Positions 42,577 to 51,712 are shown, counted from the stretch's first letter. The stretch: DNA of 57,525 nt from Neobacillus jeddahensis (GCF_000612625.1 NZ_CCAS010000026.1:1-57525); one strand, 5' to 3'. The notes: a model not told the origin generated them from the letters alone. A program made the numbers and translations.

Positions 42577-42600
42577 AAAAAGACTCCCAATGATGGAAGT
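42577..42600 (-). terminator. Terminator of dnaD
   Basis: On the minus strand ACTTCC (42595-42600) pairs with GGGAGT (42583-42588, one wobble), followed by CTTTTTATTG. It is seven bases after the dnaD stop. Confidence 0.7.
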
Positions 42601-42606
42601 TTCATC

Positions 42607-43305
42607 TTATTGCTCCAACCAGTTGTAAAATGGGACGGCAGATTGATGTGTTTCGTCTTTGACATGTCCTTTTGGAGTTTGTTTTTGACGAAATTTTTGA
42701 CCGTGGTTTTTCGCTTGTTCAAGGGTGTTAATTCCATTTTTCTTCCATTCAAAGAGAATTCTATCAATATAGCGAAAGTTTAATTTCCCTGACATAACGG
42801 CTTCACGTAGAGCAGCTTTGATAATAACCGGATCATGGTGATCGTCATCCATCCACATTCCAAGAGATTCACATTCGAACGGGGATAAGGGGCGGCCAAA
42901 TTCCTTTTCAAAACAAGTATAAAGATCTGTTTCATCCGACTTCTTTTCGATTTGTTTGGTAACTTTATTTTTGAGTAAAAATTGGTCCACTAACTTTTCC
43001 CAAAAGGGGTTTACTGAATATTTTTCGAATCGGATACCATCATTAGAATATAGATCAATAATTTCTAAAAAGCCTTTTTGAATTAATCTTCTAAGCAATT
43101 CGTTACAGTCTGAGATTGAAACTGTCATTCTTGTTGAAAGCTCTTCTGGTGTAGGAAATTCATTTCCCTTTTCGATAAAGGATAGGATATTTAGTAAGAG
43201 AACTAACTCAGTTTCATTCAATTGGAGATTTCGATATTCGGAAATTAATAATGTTGGAATCGTTATGGTCCCTTCCTGGAGCCATGCTAAAATATTTGAT
43301 TTCAT
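42607..43305 (-). CDS. dnaD: DNA replication initiation protein DnaD
   Basis: A 232-residue primosome component that helps load the replicative helicase with DnaB and DnaI. The N-terminal winged-helix domain spans about 1-110 and the C-terminal DDBH2 domain about 125-200, ending with the typical YIDRILFEWKKNGI (Y-x-x-x-I-x-x-x-W) motif. GGAGGTG precedes the ATG. It has its own extended -10 promoter. In B. subtilis asnS lies between dnaD and aspB; here they are separated by only 141 bases and asnS is absent. Confidence 0.95.
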   Translation of the reverse strand: MKSNILAWLQEGTITIPTLLISEYRNLQLNETELVLLLNILSFIEKGNEFPTPEELSTRMTVSISDCNELLRRLIQKGFLEIIDLYSNDGIRFEKYSVNPFWEKLVDQFLLKNKVTKQIEKKSDETDLYTCFEKEFGRPLSPFECESLGMWMDDDHHDPVIIKAALREAVMSGKLNFRYIDRILFEWKKNGINTLEQAKNHGQKFRQKQTPKGHVKDETHQSAVPFYNWLEQ

Positions 43306-43324
43306 TCTTGGACACCTCCTGATT

Positions 43325-43333
43325 AGTATAACA
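43325..43333 (-). promoter_or_regulatory. Extended -10 promoter of dnaD
   Basis: On the minus strand TGTTATACT (TGn plus TATACT) lies 19 bases before the dnaD start, with a weak -35 (TTACTC) 17 bases upstream. Confidence 0.55.
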
Positions 43334-43386
43334 TGAACATTCTATTCGAGTAAGAGTAATAGGCATCCATCTTTGGAAAGGAAATC

Positions 43387-43413
43387 AAAAAGCCTGCATT
43401 ATGCAGACTTTTT
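43387..43413 (-). terminator. Terminator of the ypmA-ypmB-aspB operon
   Basis: AAAAAGCCTGCA (43387-43398) pairs with TGCAGACTTTTT (43402-43413, one wobble). It lies 34 bases after the aspB stop and upstream of dnaD. Confidence 0.88.
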
Positions 43414-43446
43414 GTATCTTATTTATGAAAAAATATCTTTTCTCTG

Positions 43447-44640
43447 TTAAATTTGAATTCTAGCAGCCACAAACTGGTGAATCCTGTTAACTGCTTTTTC
43501 TAATTGTTCTAAAGATGTTGCATAAGATAGGCGAATATTTTCTGGTGCGCCAAAGCCTGAGCCAGGTATAACCGCAACCTTAGCTTCTACCAGTAATGCC
43601 GTTACAAAATCATCCACTTGGTTAAAGCCTATCATTTCACTAGCCTGCTTCACATTTGGGAACAAGTAAAAAGCTCCTTGGGGTTTTACACATGTAAAGC
43701 CCGGAATAGAAACCAATTGATCATAGATAATTTCCAACCTTTTTTCAAAGGCTTGACGCATTTCTTCTACCGGCTCTTGAGTACCATTATAAGCTGCGAT
43801 AGCGGCGTACTGGGCAGTAGTTGTTGGATTTGATGTACTATGACTTGCAAGATTGGTCATTGCCTCAATCACCTGTTTATTGCCGGCTGCATACCCAATT
43901 CTCCAGCCTGTCATAGAATGCGATTTTGAGACTCCATTTATTACAATCGTTTGCTCTTTAAGGTCTGGAGTAAGTTGTGCGATGGAAACATGCTGTGCCC
44001 CAAAGTAAACAAGCTTTTCATAAATTTCATCCGAGACAATGAAGATATTTTCCGCTACACATATTTTCCCCAACTCTAAAAGTTCTTGAGCAGTATACAA
44101 GACTCCGGTTGGGTTGCTCGGCGAATTAATGATAACAGCTTTTGTTTTGTCTGTTATGGAATTTTTTAATTGGTCAGGGGTAATTTTAAAATTATTTTGC
44201 TCATTTCCCTCGATATAAACAGGTACTCCACCTGCTAATTTGACTTGTTCGGGATAACTTACCCAATAGGGGGTAGGAATGATTACCTCATCACCATCGT
44301 TTAAAAGAACCTGAAATAAGGTATATAGAACGTGCTTTGCTCCATTACCAACGATAATCTCATTGGGTTTATAAGTTAGCTGTTGATCCACCTCAAACTT
44401 ATTGATAATCGCCTTCTTTAATGCCGGTAACCCAGCCGATGGGGTATATTTTGTATGTCCCTCATTCATCGAAGTTAATGCGGCATCAATAATATGTTGA
44501 GGCGTATTAAAGTCAGGTTCACCTGCTCCTAACCCTATGACATCCTCACCTTGTTCCTTTAATTCCTTTGCTTTTGCGGTAATTGCTAACGTTGATGATG
44601 GAGTTAGTGCCATCACCCGATTTGCTAGTTTCACAGCCAT
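43447..44640 (-). CDS. aspB: Aspartate aminotransferase AspB
   Basis: A 397-residue class I PLP-dependent aminotransferase converting aspartate and 2-oxoglutarate to oxaloacetate and glutamate. GLGAGEPDFNTP, IINSPSNPTGVLYT, IVSDEIYEKLVY and the PLP lysine in INGVSKSHSMTGWRIGYAAG are all present. Two possible sites precede it; the ATG at 44640 fits GGGAGG spacing better than the earlier in-frame start. It is the last gene of ypmA-ypmB-aspB and 26 bases after ypmB. Confidence 0.95.
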   Translation of the reverse strand: MAVKLANRVMALTPSSTLAITAKAKELKEQGEDVIGLGAGEPDFNTPQHIIDAALTSMNEGHTKYTPSAGLPALKKAIINKFEVDQQLTYKPNEIIVGNGAKHVLYTLFQVLLNDGDEVIIPTPYWVSYPEQVKLAGGVPVYIEGNEQNNFKITPDQLKNSITDKTKAVIINSPSNPTGVLYTAQELLELGKICVAENIFIVSDEIYEKLVYFGAQHVSIAQLTPDLKEQTIVINGVSKSHSMTGWRIGYAAGNKQVIEAMTNLASHSTSNPTTTAQYAAIAAYNGTQEPVEEMRQAFEKRLEIIYDQLVSIPGFTCVKPQGAFYLFPNVKQASEMIGFNQVDDFVTALLVEAKVAVIPGSGFGAPENIRLSYATSLEQLEKAVNRIHQFVAARIQI

Positions 44641-44666
44641 CCCTCTTCCTCCCATCTCAAACCACT

Positions 44667-45140
44667 CTATAGATTTTCAATTTTCTTAAGCCACTCTCCA
44701 GTTTCGAAGTGAACATAGTAATAATTTATTAAATTATTTTCAGAACGATAATAAATTTCCCATAATGGAATATTTTTTTCCATTCCAAGTCGAACTGAAA
44801 TAATTTCCTTTGGATTTTTTTCTTGCTGTAATTTTTGTATCGCTTCCTCTTTTGAAATACCATCTGTTGCCTTTTTCACAAAAATCTTTTTACTGCTTTC
44901 AGGAATCCAGACAATTATATTTTCATTCTTGCTATTTTTCCCTTCAATCACATTAACTGTTTCTAGGCCATTATAAATATGAAAATCCTGCACCTTTTGC
45001 AATTGAATTTCCTCTTTCGCACGTGCAACAGCTTTCTTTTCTGCAGCCTTAACAGGATCTAAGGCAGAAAAATAGATTTTTGTCCCAATCCCGATTATAA
45101 CAACTATAAATATTACAAATCCAATAATCCATTTTTTCAT
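44667..45140 (-). CDS. ypmB: YpmB, PepSY-type membrane-anchored protein
   Basis: A 157-residue protein with an N-terminal membrane anchor (WIIGFVIFIVVIIGIGTKIYF) and an extracytoplasmic PepSY/DUF5590-type domain (GISKEEAIQKLQQEKNPKEIISV). It is thus outside the membrane. No enzyme motif is seen. It is cotranscribed with ypmA (13 bases upstream) and aspB. In B. subtilis ypmB is the recognised neighbour of aspB. Function is unknown. Confidence 0.88.
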   Translation of the reverse strand: MKKWIIGFVIFIVVIIGIGTKIYFSALDPVKAAEKKAVARAKEEIQLQKVQDFHIYNGLETVNVIEGKNSKNENIIVWIPESSKKIFVKKATDGISKEEAIQKLQQEKNPKEIISVRLGMEKNIPLWEIYYRSENNLINYYYVHFETGEWLKKIENL

Positions 45141-45153
45141 TCAAATCACTTCT

Positions 45154-45324
45154 TTATGTACGATATATGGTGAAAATTGCTTTACTTTGATCAGCTTTAT
45201 CAAGGGCAAGTCCAAACATGAGATCTTTTTGTTTTAAAGTTCGATTTAGCGCATCAACAATTTTATATAAATCCGAACTATATTGAATTTTAACTGTTGA
45301 TAATACTTCTATTTTACTTTCCAT
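45154..45324 (-). CDS. ypmA: YpmA-like protein (DUF4264)
   Basis: A 56-residue protein (MESKIEVLSTVKIQYSSDLY, then KIVDALNRTLKQKDLMFGLA) of the DUF4264/YpmA family. GGAG lies eight bases before the ATG at 45324; the longer frame has no site. No motif predicts a role. It opens the ypmA-ypmB-aspB operon. Confidence 0.85.
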   Translation of the reverse strand: MESKIEVLSTVKIQYSSDLYKIVDALNRTLKQKDLMFGLALDKADQSKAIFTIYRT

Positions 45325-45453
45325 CCATATTTCTCCTTTTTCATACAAAAACTTTGCATTGTGAAGAATCTTTCTCATAATTATAACAGGATAGAACACA
45401 ATTTGCTGATAATCTTTTTCAAAACTTGTGATTTTTTTATTAAGGTTATCGCA

Positions 45454-46305
45454 TTATTCTTCGTCCTCTCCATGGACTGTGATGACTTCATAATTGGTTT
45501 TTGTAAATTTTATCGTAACCGTTCCATGATTTTTTGGTACATACACTTCTGACCATATCCCATGCAATTCATGAAGTAATTTTTCATTTCGTTGATTCTT
45601 ATCCGCGGCAAAAAAAATAGAAATTTCTGGATTAAGTGTCTGAATTAATTGATCAGATAGTGCTTTTTCATGAATACTATATGGGATTTTTAATACATGG
45701 ATATCCTTAAGATTCTTCTTTAGAAGCGTTTGCTCCGAACGATTGCTATAAGAAGTCATCAAAAAAATGTGGTGCCTATGAAAATTCAACAGCAAATCCA
45801 TCCCTTCATTTTGTTCATTTCCACTGAACTGAACTTCTGCAACTAACTCAGGAAGGAGTTCTTTCTTTGTACCTTCTTTCCAAATATGGAGTGGAATTGG
45901 GGTTGCTTGATCCATCTGCTCTGTCAATTGGCTTAAAATGACAGGAGTCGTGATGATTTCCTTAATATTATACTTATCGATCAGCTTTTTCAGGTCATTG
46001 TATGAAGGGTCTGAGCCATCATTTGTTAGCATTAGGGTTGAAATTTCTTTCACATCATAAAGTGAAAGCCATCTTTCTAGTTCTCTAATGGTTCCCTTCC
46101 CACCAATATTAACCAAAATCGATTCACCATTTGGGCCTTGAATTAATGTCGCTTCGCCTACAGAAAGACCTAAAAAAGTCACCACTGCTTGATGATCGTG
46201 AATGTTTAAATCAATATTCTCAACTTGGCTAGGTAAAGATGATTCAGCACTTGCCATCATGCAGTTAGGAATAATAAGAGCCAAACAGAAGAGCAATATT
46301 TTCAT
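45454..46305 (-). CDS. Secreted metallo-beta-lactamase-like protein, degenerate active site
   Basis: A 283-residue protein with a signal peptide (MKILLFCLALIIPNCMMASA). The rest resembles the C-terminal beta-lactamase-fold domain of ComEC/Rec2 proteins: VTFLGLSVGEATLIQGPNGESILVNIG, then ISTLMLTNDGSDPSYNDLKKLIDKY and HVLKIPYSIHEKALSDQLIQTLNPEISIFFAA. The usual HxHxDH zinc motif is replaced by NDGSDPSYND, so metal-dependent hydrolysis is doubtful. GGGGAGG precedes the ATG at 46305. It follows dinG by 48 bases. No partner suggests a pathway. Confidence 0.75.
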   Translation of the reverse strand: MKILLFCLALIIPNCMMASAESSLPSQVENIDLNIHDHQAVVTFLGLSVGEATLIQGPNGESILVNIGGKGTIRELERWLSLYDVKEISTLMLTNDGSDPSYNDLKKLIDKYNIKEIITTPVILSQLTEQMDQATPIPLHIWKEGTKKELLPELVAEVQFSGNEQNEGMDLLLNFHRHHIFLMTSYSNRSEQTLLKKNLKDIHVLKIPYSIHEKALSDQLIQTLNPEISIFFAADKNQRNEKLLHELHGIWSEVYVPKNHGTVTIKFTKTNYEVITVHGEDEE

Positions 46306-46353
46306 ACACTGGCCTCCCCTGAAATTTTTAGGGTGTGTCATCTCCAAGTATTA

Positions 46354-49155
46354 TCATAACCAATTATGAATAAACTCCACTAATTCATCCATTATTCCTT
46401 TTTTAACTGGTACTGAAGGAATCGATTTTAAAAAGGCCTTTCCATATTTTGTTGTCACGATTCTTCGATCAAATACGATTATAACACCACGATCTGTTTC
46501 TGTTCGTATTAAGCGGCCAAATCCCTGTTTAAACCGGAGAATGGCTTCTGGAAGCGAGTATTCAGAGAAGGCATTTCCTCCTTGCTCAACAATTAATTGG
46601 CATTTTGCTTCTGTCAATGGTTCACCTGGTGGACTAAATGGGAGACGAACGATAACAAGACAGGACAAATCCTCTCCTGGGATATCAACCCCTTCCCAAA
46701 AGCTGCTTGTCCCCAACAATAGGGCCTTCTCATAACGCTGAAAATTCCTTGTCAATCTTGTCCGGCTGCCACTTGTAATTCCTTGGGCAATCAAGACATA
46801 TTCATTAAGGAAACCACTTTCCTTTATTAATTCATACGTTTTCTTCAGCATATCATTGGCTGTGAATAGGATAAGCATCCTTCCTTTTGTCGCCTCAGCA
46901 ATTGTGATAATATGTTCCGTAATAGCGATCACATATTCATCCAATGTCACACTATTAATTTCCGGCAAATCATCGGGGATGAGAAGCTGAACTTGATTCT
47001 CGTATTCAAATGGAGACGGAATCGTCATTTGAAGGGTTGTGTCAGTATCAAGTCCGATTTCCCTCATGATATAATCAAATGAATGATTAACTGATAAGGT
47101 TGCAGATGTTAAGACAACTGCTTTTTTTGTTTGAAAAAATTTCTCCTTTAATTGTTCTGCCACTGTTGCTGGCTGGGCCAAAAATGTTGTAATATTTTGC
47201 GGAGACCGAATATCCATTTCAATCCATTTAACATCTTTCGTCTCCGCCATAAAACAACTAATCACAGTCTTTCGAAGCTGCTCTAATTCATTTGAAAAAC
47301 TAGAAATTTCTTCAATTTTAGTCACTTCCACAGTCGTTAATAGCGGTTTCTCTTGTTGAATCCAGTCAAGACGTTTAATGATTGCAGAGTTAATATCCTT
47401 TAGTAAAAAAACAAACCTCTCGGCACTGTGGACAAGTGCCTTCTTTTCCCTTCCGTTTTCTGATGAAGAAAACCGCGCTTTTATCCGGTTAGGTCCCTTT
47501 TTATTAGAAATCTTTGTCTTCGCAAAAAGGGCAATCAATTTAAAGAATTCATCCATTTCATAGGTTGCGTCTACCACCAGTTGATTTAACTCAGATCGTT
47601 GAAGCAAATTTGCGGCATGTTTTGGCATAGTAGAAAGGAATGTTTCCAATTCATAAAAGAGCTGTTTTTGTTCGTAAAGACCCAATTGATTTATTAGTAG
47701 CCGTGTTGATAGATAATCCAAAGAATAGCCAAAAAACTGACTTGCTACTTTTTCAAACTGATGTCCTTCGTCTATCACGACATAATCAGAAGCAGGTAAT
47801 ATCGATCCTTCCCCTTTTAAATCACTTAATAGTAATGAATGGTTGGTAATGATAATGTCAGCATTATTTGCTTTAGATTTTGCTTTATAATAAAAATCTT
47901 TTTCTTGCCATTCTTGATTTTGTTTATAAACATTCGGTTCATCCTTAATCTTATTCCAAAAAATTTGACCGCCGCTTGACAGATTCAATTCATCCTTATC
48001 ACCGGTTTCTGTTTCAGTCAGCCAAACAAGAATTTGCATTTTGGTTAACGTAGTATCATAATTATCGTTCTCTTCAAGTAGCGTTTGATGGAACTTTGCT
48101 AAACTTAAATAATGATTCCTGCCTTTTAGGAGGACCGAACTAATTTTGAAAGGCAGGATAGTAGCTAATAGTGGGATTTCCCTTGTCAAAATTTGTTCTT
48201 GAAGCTGAATAGTATGGGTACTAACTATTATTGGCGTCTTTCGCTGTTTGGAAAAGTAAGCGATGGGCAGTAAATATCCAAGTGATTTACCAACACCCGT
48301 TCCAGCCTCTATTAATGTATGCTTTTGACTTTTAAAGGCGTTATAGACCGTGTCCATCATCTTAAACTGTCCAGACCTTTTCTCATAAACTTGAAAGCCA
48401 TGTTTGATGACCTCTATTTTATCCTCTTCACTTAAAGGGTACTGTACCTCTTTTTGCTCAGTGTGAGGATCATCTACAACGACCACTTTCTTTAAGGCCA
48501 TTTCTTTAAAAATCTCAATTGAATCTGGTATTTCCTCTTTATGCTTGTGTAATCTTTGATTGATTTCATCTAGAAGCTGTTGCAGATCACTTTTTAGTCC
48601 TCCGGCCAACTGGCATAGTTGTCGACGGGTTATGTACGGTAATAAGGTTAATTGCTCTAACATGATCAAGAATAATTCTGCGGTCACCAATGCATCACTA
48701 TCAGCCTGATGGGGGCGATCATGTTGTAAGTTTTCTTTTTCTGCTAAATCGGAAAGTTTATAACCATCAGCGGTGGGATAAAGGATTCTGGCCATTTCAA
48801 CTGTATCTAAAACAGATCCATAAAACCCTTCGCATCCAGCTTGAAGTAATTCTTCTTGAAGAAATGATAAGTCAAAAAGTACATTATGTGCGACAAAGTA
48901 TGCTCCATCTAGCAAGGCTTTCACCTTCTCTGAAATATCACAAAACAATGGTGCATCCTTTACCATATCATCATTAATTCCTGTCAATTCCTCAATAAAT
49001 ACAGGTATGGGTTTTTGTGGATTGATAAGTGAAGAGAATTCTTCTGTAATTTTTCCATTTTCAATGACAACCGCAGCAAATTGAATTATTCTATCGCCTT
49101 TTTTTGGAATGTTTCCTGTGGTTTCCAAATCGATGACAACAAATTTATTTATCAT
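46354..49155 (-). CDS. dinG: DinG with N-terminal 3'-5' exonuclease domain
   Basis: A 933-residue fusion. Residues 1-170 are a DnaQ-like DEDDh exonuclease (FVVIDLETTGN, HNVLFDLSFL, HQADSDALV). The rest is XPD/DinG-type: EAGTGVGKS (K about 290), VIDEGHQFE, LTSATLS, and RFKQGFGRLIRT. Four-cysteine Fe-S ligands are absent, unlike the helicase at 22370. In Gram-positive bacteria such DinG proteins have been shown to act mainly as nucleases. GGGGTG lies seven bases before the ATG at 49155 (MINKFVVIDLETTG). It lies next to the pan genes, as in B. subtilis. Confidence 0.95.
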   Translation of the reverse strand: MINKFVVIDLETTGNIPKKGDRIIQFAAVVIENGKITEEFSSLINPQKPIPVFIEELTGINDDMVKDAPLFCDISEKVKALLDGAYFVAHNVLFDLSFLQEELLQAGCEGFYGSVLDTVEMARILYPTADGYKLSDLAEKENLQHDRPHQADSDALVTAELFLIMLEQLTLLPYITRRQLCQLAGGLKSDLQQLLDEINQRLHKHKEEIPDSIEIFKEMALKKVVVVDDPHTEQKEVQYPLSEEDKIEVIKHGFQVYEKRSGQFKMMDTVYNAFKSQKHTLIEAGTGVGKSLGYLLPIAYFSKQRKTPIIVSTHTIQLQEQILTREIPLLATILPFKISSVLLKGRNHYLSLAKFHQTLLEENDNYDTTLTKMQILVWLTETETGDKDELNLSSGGQIFWNKIKDEPNVYKQNQEWQEKDFYYKAKSKANNADIIITNHSLLLSDLKGEGSILPASDYVVIDEGHQFEKVASQFFGYSLDYLSTRLLINQLGLYEQKQLFYELETFLSTMPKHAANLLQRSELNQLVVDATYEMDEFFKLIALFAKTKISNKKGPNRIKARFSSSENGREKKALVHSAERFVFLLKDINSAIIKRLDWIQQEKPLLTTVEVTKIEEISSFSNELEQLRKTVISCFMAETKDVKWIEMDIRSPQNITTFLAQPATVAEQLKEKFFQTKKAVVLTSATLSVNHSFDYIMREIGLDTDTTLQMTIPSPFEYENQVQLLIPDDLPEINSVTLDEYVIAITEHIITIAEATKGRMLILFTANDMLKKTYELIKESGFLNEYVLIAQGITSGSRTRLTRNFQRYEKALLLGTSSFWEGVDIPGEDLSCLVIVRLPFSPPGEPLTEAKCQLIVEQGGNAFSEYSLPEAILRFKQGFGRLIRTETDRGVIIVFDRRIVTTKYGKAFLKSIPSVPVKKGIMDELVEFIHNWL

Positions 49156-49271
49156 TTTATAACACCCCAAACTTTCATTCATTACACGGTATCACATAAG
49201 TCTTAAAAATGTAAAAGAAAAAAAACTTATATGGTTCAAATTCTACCATTGTCTCGACAAATTTAAAATAA

Positions 49272-49305
49272 GCCTCGCGGAAAGCGTCCACTCGCAGCGC
49301 AAATC
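49272..49305. repeat. Fragment of a dispersed Bacillus-type repeat
   Basis: GCCTCGCGGAAAGCGTCCAC followed by TCGCAGCGCAAAT resembles a common intergenic unit of Bacillus genomes as I recall it (ending AGCGGAAATCAAC). It is a partial copy. The rest of the gap between dinG and panD shows only the hairpin at 49351-49390. Confidence 0.45.
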
Positions 49306-49342
49306 TAATTAGACAGTTTTTACTATATTATATTTTTAAATA

Positions 49343-49390
49343 AAAAAATGACTGTAGACAAACTTGATATTCCTTGAGTTTGTCTACAGT
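49343..49390 (-). terminator. Terminator of panBCD, hairpin repeat
   Basis: ACTGTAGACAAACTT (49351-49365) pairs with GAGTTTGTCTACAGT (49376-49390, one wobble), and seven Ts follow on the minus strand (49342-49348). It is 25 bases after panD. The arm GTAGACAAACT is shared with the hairpin at 1-35. Confidence 0.88.
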
Positions 49391-49414
49391 CTTAAATCCC
49401 TAATTATTTGGGTT

Positions 49415-49798
49415 TTACATAATGGTTAGTGCTGGTTCTGCATGGAGAAGTTCTTTAATCTGGTTGTTTTCATCCATGATCGCTACTTTAGGAGTATGTG
49501 TGTTGACCTGTTCTGCAGGCACCAGTGCATAAGAGATGATAATGACGATATCTCCTGGTTGGACAAGTCGTGCCGCCGCACCATTTAAGCAGATAACCCC
49601 GCTCCCTCTTTCACCAGGAATAATATATGTTTCCAGTCTGGCACCGTTATTGTTATTGACAATTTGTACCTTTTCGTTTGCGACCATTCCTACAGCATCT
49701 AATATATCTTCATCTATCGTTATACTGCCGACATAGTTTAAATTAGCCTCTGTTACTGTTGCGCGATGGATTTTGCCATTCATCATCGTACGAAACAT
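49415..49798 (-). CDS. panD: Aspartate 1-decarboxylase
   Basis: A 127-residue pyruvoyl enzyme making beta-alanine for pantothenate. The self-cleavage Gly-Ser is in [10 protein letters not shown] (about residues 24-25), with the conserved [13 protein letters not shown] [11 protein letters not shown] and [12 protein letters not shown] segments. GGAGGAA precedes the ATG. It is the last gene of panBCD. Confidence 0.97.
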   Translation of the reverse strand: MFRTMMNGKIHRATVTEANLNYVGSITIDEDILDAVGMVANEKVQIVNNNNGARLETYIIPGERGSGVICLNGAAARLVQPGDIVIIISYALVPAEQVNTHTPKVAIMDENNQIKELLHAEPALTIM

Positions 49799-49824
49799 GT
49801 GTATTCCTCCTCTGCTGCCACTTT

Positions 49825-50673
49825 CTAATCTATATGAATAATAAAATTATCTATTAAGCGAACCTTAGAAAATTTTACTGCAAGAGCAATGATAATGGTA
49901 CCAGCTAATTTTTCCAATGGCTTTAACTGTGGATAAGAAAGTACTTCGACATAATCGATTTGTCCATTAGAATCATTAGAAATCACTTCGCTAACCAAGT
50001 TACTAAGTCTTGCTGGGCTCCGTTCCCCTTTATCAACCGCTTTTTTAGCCATTTGCAAGCTTTTAAATAGGACCGTTGCTTGCTGTCTTTCTTCCGGGAG
50101 TAAATTGACATTACGTGAACTTTTGGCAAGGCCATCTGGTTCGCGGACAATATCAACCGCTGCTAATTGAATGGGAAAATGAAAATCCGTGATTAACCCA
50201 TCAATCACAGCTACCTGTTGAGCATCCTTTTTCCCAAAATAGGCTCTAGTCGGCATCATAATATGAAATAGCTTCGTAATCACCGTTGCAACGCCATCAA
50301 AATGCCCTGGGCGTGATTTGCCACACAATACATCCGTCCTTTCTTGGACAACCACTTTAACGGACGGTTCATGAGGATACATTTCCTCCACTGACGGATA
50401 AAATAGGTAATCTGCCCCTTCTGCTTCTGCTAAAGCACTGTCCCGATCAAAATCACGAGGATAAGTAGAAAAGTCCTCGCTAGGACCAAACTGTAAAGGA
50501 TTGACGAAGATGCTGATGACGACAATATCATTTTCCTTTCTCGCATGAGAGAGCAGTGTTAAATGACCTTCATGGAGAAATCCCATTGTTGGGACAAAGC
50601 CAATTGATTTCCCCAGTCCCTTTTGTTTGCTAATTTCAGTCTGCATATCCTTTATGGTAGTGATGAGCTTCAT
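49825..50673 (-). CDS. panC: Pantothenate synthetase
   Basis: A 282-residue ligase that condenses pantoate and beta-alanine with ATP. The HxGH motif is in [14 protein letters not shown], and [19 protein letters not shown] and [10 protein letters not shown] are the ATP and pantoate-binding segments. The start overlaps the panB stop by four bases (ATGA). panD follows after 26 bases. Confidence 0.97.
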   Translation of the reverse strand: MKLITTIKDMQTEISKQKGLGKSIGFVPTMGFLHEGHLTLLSHARKENDIVVISIFVNPLQFGPSEDFSTYPRDFDRDSALAEAEGADYLFYPSVEEMYPHEPSVKVVVQERTDVLCGKSRPGHFDGVATVITKLFHIMMPTRAYFGKKDAQQVAVIDGLITDFHFPIQLAAVDIVREPDGLAKSSRNVNLLPEERQQATVLFKSLQMAKKAVDKGERSPARLSNLVSEVISNDSNGQIDYVEVLSYPQLKPLEKLAGTIIIALAVKFSKVRLIDNFIIHID

Positions 50674-51506
50674 TTGTTACCTCCATAAAGTACTTTTAAT
50701 TCTTCATCCTTCATGGTGAAAGAGTGTTTATCTTCCGGAAATTGCTTGGATCTTACCTCATTGACATAGGCCTGAATCGATTCAAGCATAAATGGATTAA
50801 CAGCATGATATTGCTTCACAAATTTTGGAACTCGCTCGACACCATACCCTAATATATCATGATAAACGAGCACCTGTCCGTCAACATTAAGTCCTGCCCC
50901 AATTCCGATGACAGGGATAGTGATCGACTTTGAGACTTCCTCAGCTAGTTGCTTCGGCACACATTCAAGAACAAGCGCAAAAGCCCCAGCTTCGGCTATC
51001 CTTTTGGCATCATTAATTAATTTTTTAGCCGCTTGAGCATCTTTTCCTTGCACTTTATAACCGCCTAAAACCCCCACAGATTGTGGCGTTAACCCTAAAT
51101 GTCCACACACCGGTATGCCTGCCTTTGTCAAAGCAGCGATATTGTCAATGACTTCATCTGCTCCTTCAACCTTAACCGCATGTGCTCCCGTTTCTTGGAT
51201 AAGTCTTCCCGCATTAAGTAAGGTATCTCGGACGGAAAGATGATAGGTTAAAAACGGTAAATCTGCAACGATAAATGTATCTTTTGCTCCTCTCTTAACT
51301 GCTTTCGTATGATGAATCATATCCTCAAGAGTGACTGGGATGGTAGAATCATATCCTAACACGACCATTCCGAGTGAATCACCTACTAAGATAAGGTCAA
51401 CGCCGCCCTGTTCAGCTTGTTTTGCGGACGGATAATCGTAGGCTGTAAGCATGACGATCTTTTCATTTTTTTCCTTCATTTTCAAGAAATCCGTTGTCTG
51501 CTTCAT
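50670..51506 (-). CDS. panB: 3-methyl-2-oxobutanoate hydroxymethyltransferase
   Basis: A 278-residue enzyme that makes ketopantoate from 2-oxoisovalerate and methylenetetrahydrofolate. [39 protein letters not shown], and [13 protein letters not shown] are typical, and [23 protein letters not shown] includes the metal and substrate residues. GGAGGG precedes the ATG at 51506, and the upstream frame is in the leader. It is first in panBCD. Confidence 0.97.
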   Translation of the reverse strand: MKQTTDFLKMKEKNEKIVMLTAYDYPSAKQAEQGGVDLILVGDSLGMVVLGYDSTIPVTLEDMIHHTKAVKRGAKDTFIVADLPFLTYHLSVRDTLLNAGRLIQETGAHAVKVEGADEVIDNIAALTKAGIPVCGHLGLTPQSVGVLGGYKVQGKDAQAAKKLINDAKRIAEAGAFALVLECVPKQLAEEVSKSITIPVIGIGAGLNVDGQVLVYHDILGYGVERVPKFVKQYHAVNPFMLESIQAYVNEVRSKQFPEDKHSFTMKDEELKVLYGGNK

Positions 51507-51558
51507 TATTTTCCCTCCTTTTGATATGGGAGAGGTAATAAAACCATTTGCAAGCAAA

Positions 51559-51592
51559 TAAAAAAAGATCCTTCTGAAGGCAGAGGATCTTT
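51559..51592 (-). terminator. Terminator-like hairpin in the pan leader
   Basis: AAAGATCC and GGATCTTT arms (51564-51571 and 51585-51592) followed by a run of about eight Ts on the minus strand, located 53 bases before panB. It lies in the leader, not at the end of a gene, so it may be an attenuator. Confidence 0.75.
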
Positions 51593-51606
51593 ATTACTCA
51601 TTGCAT

Positions 51607-51652
51607 GTTCCATCCCTCTGTCCCGGTCCGTAGTACGGATCTAGGCAGAAAC
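51607..51652 (-). ncRNA. Candidate pan RNA motif in the panBCD leader
   Basis: On the minus strand the segment starts GTTTCTGCC and ends GGGATGGAAC. Inside, TCCGT-ACT-ACGGA forms an apical stem, with outer pairs CTG/CAG and GTT/GAAC and several unpaired A residues. The pan motif described by comparative genomics lies upstream of panB/C/D in Bacillota and has a stem with bulged A residues, which fits in place and general form. I have not aligned it to the published consensus. Confidence 0.55.
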
Positions 51653-51712
51653 CTTTTTAATTGTCATTTTTCTACAAAAAGGTGCAGTTCTAAGAAGATA
51701 CTGCCCAAGAAA

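Noticed and set aside
43325..43345. LexA-like CGAAT...GTTC in the dnaD promoter
   Set aside because: The spacer is five bases and the right half-site is incomplete.
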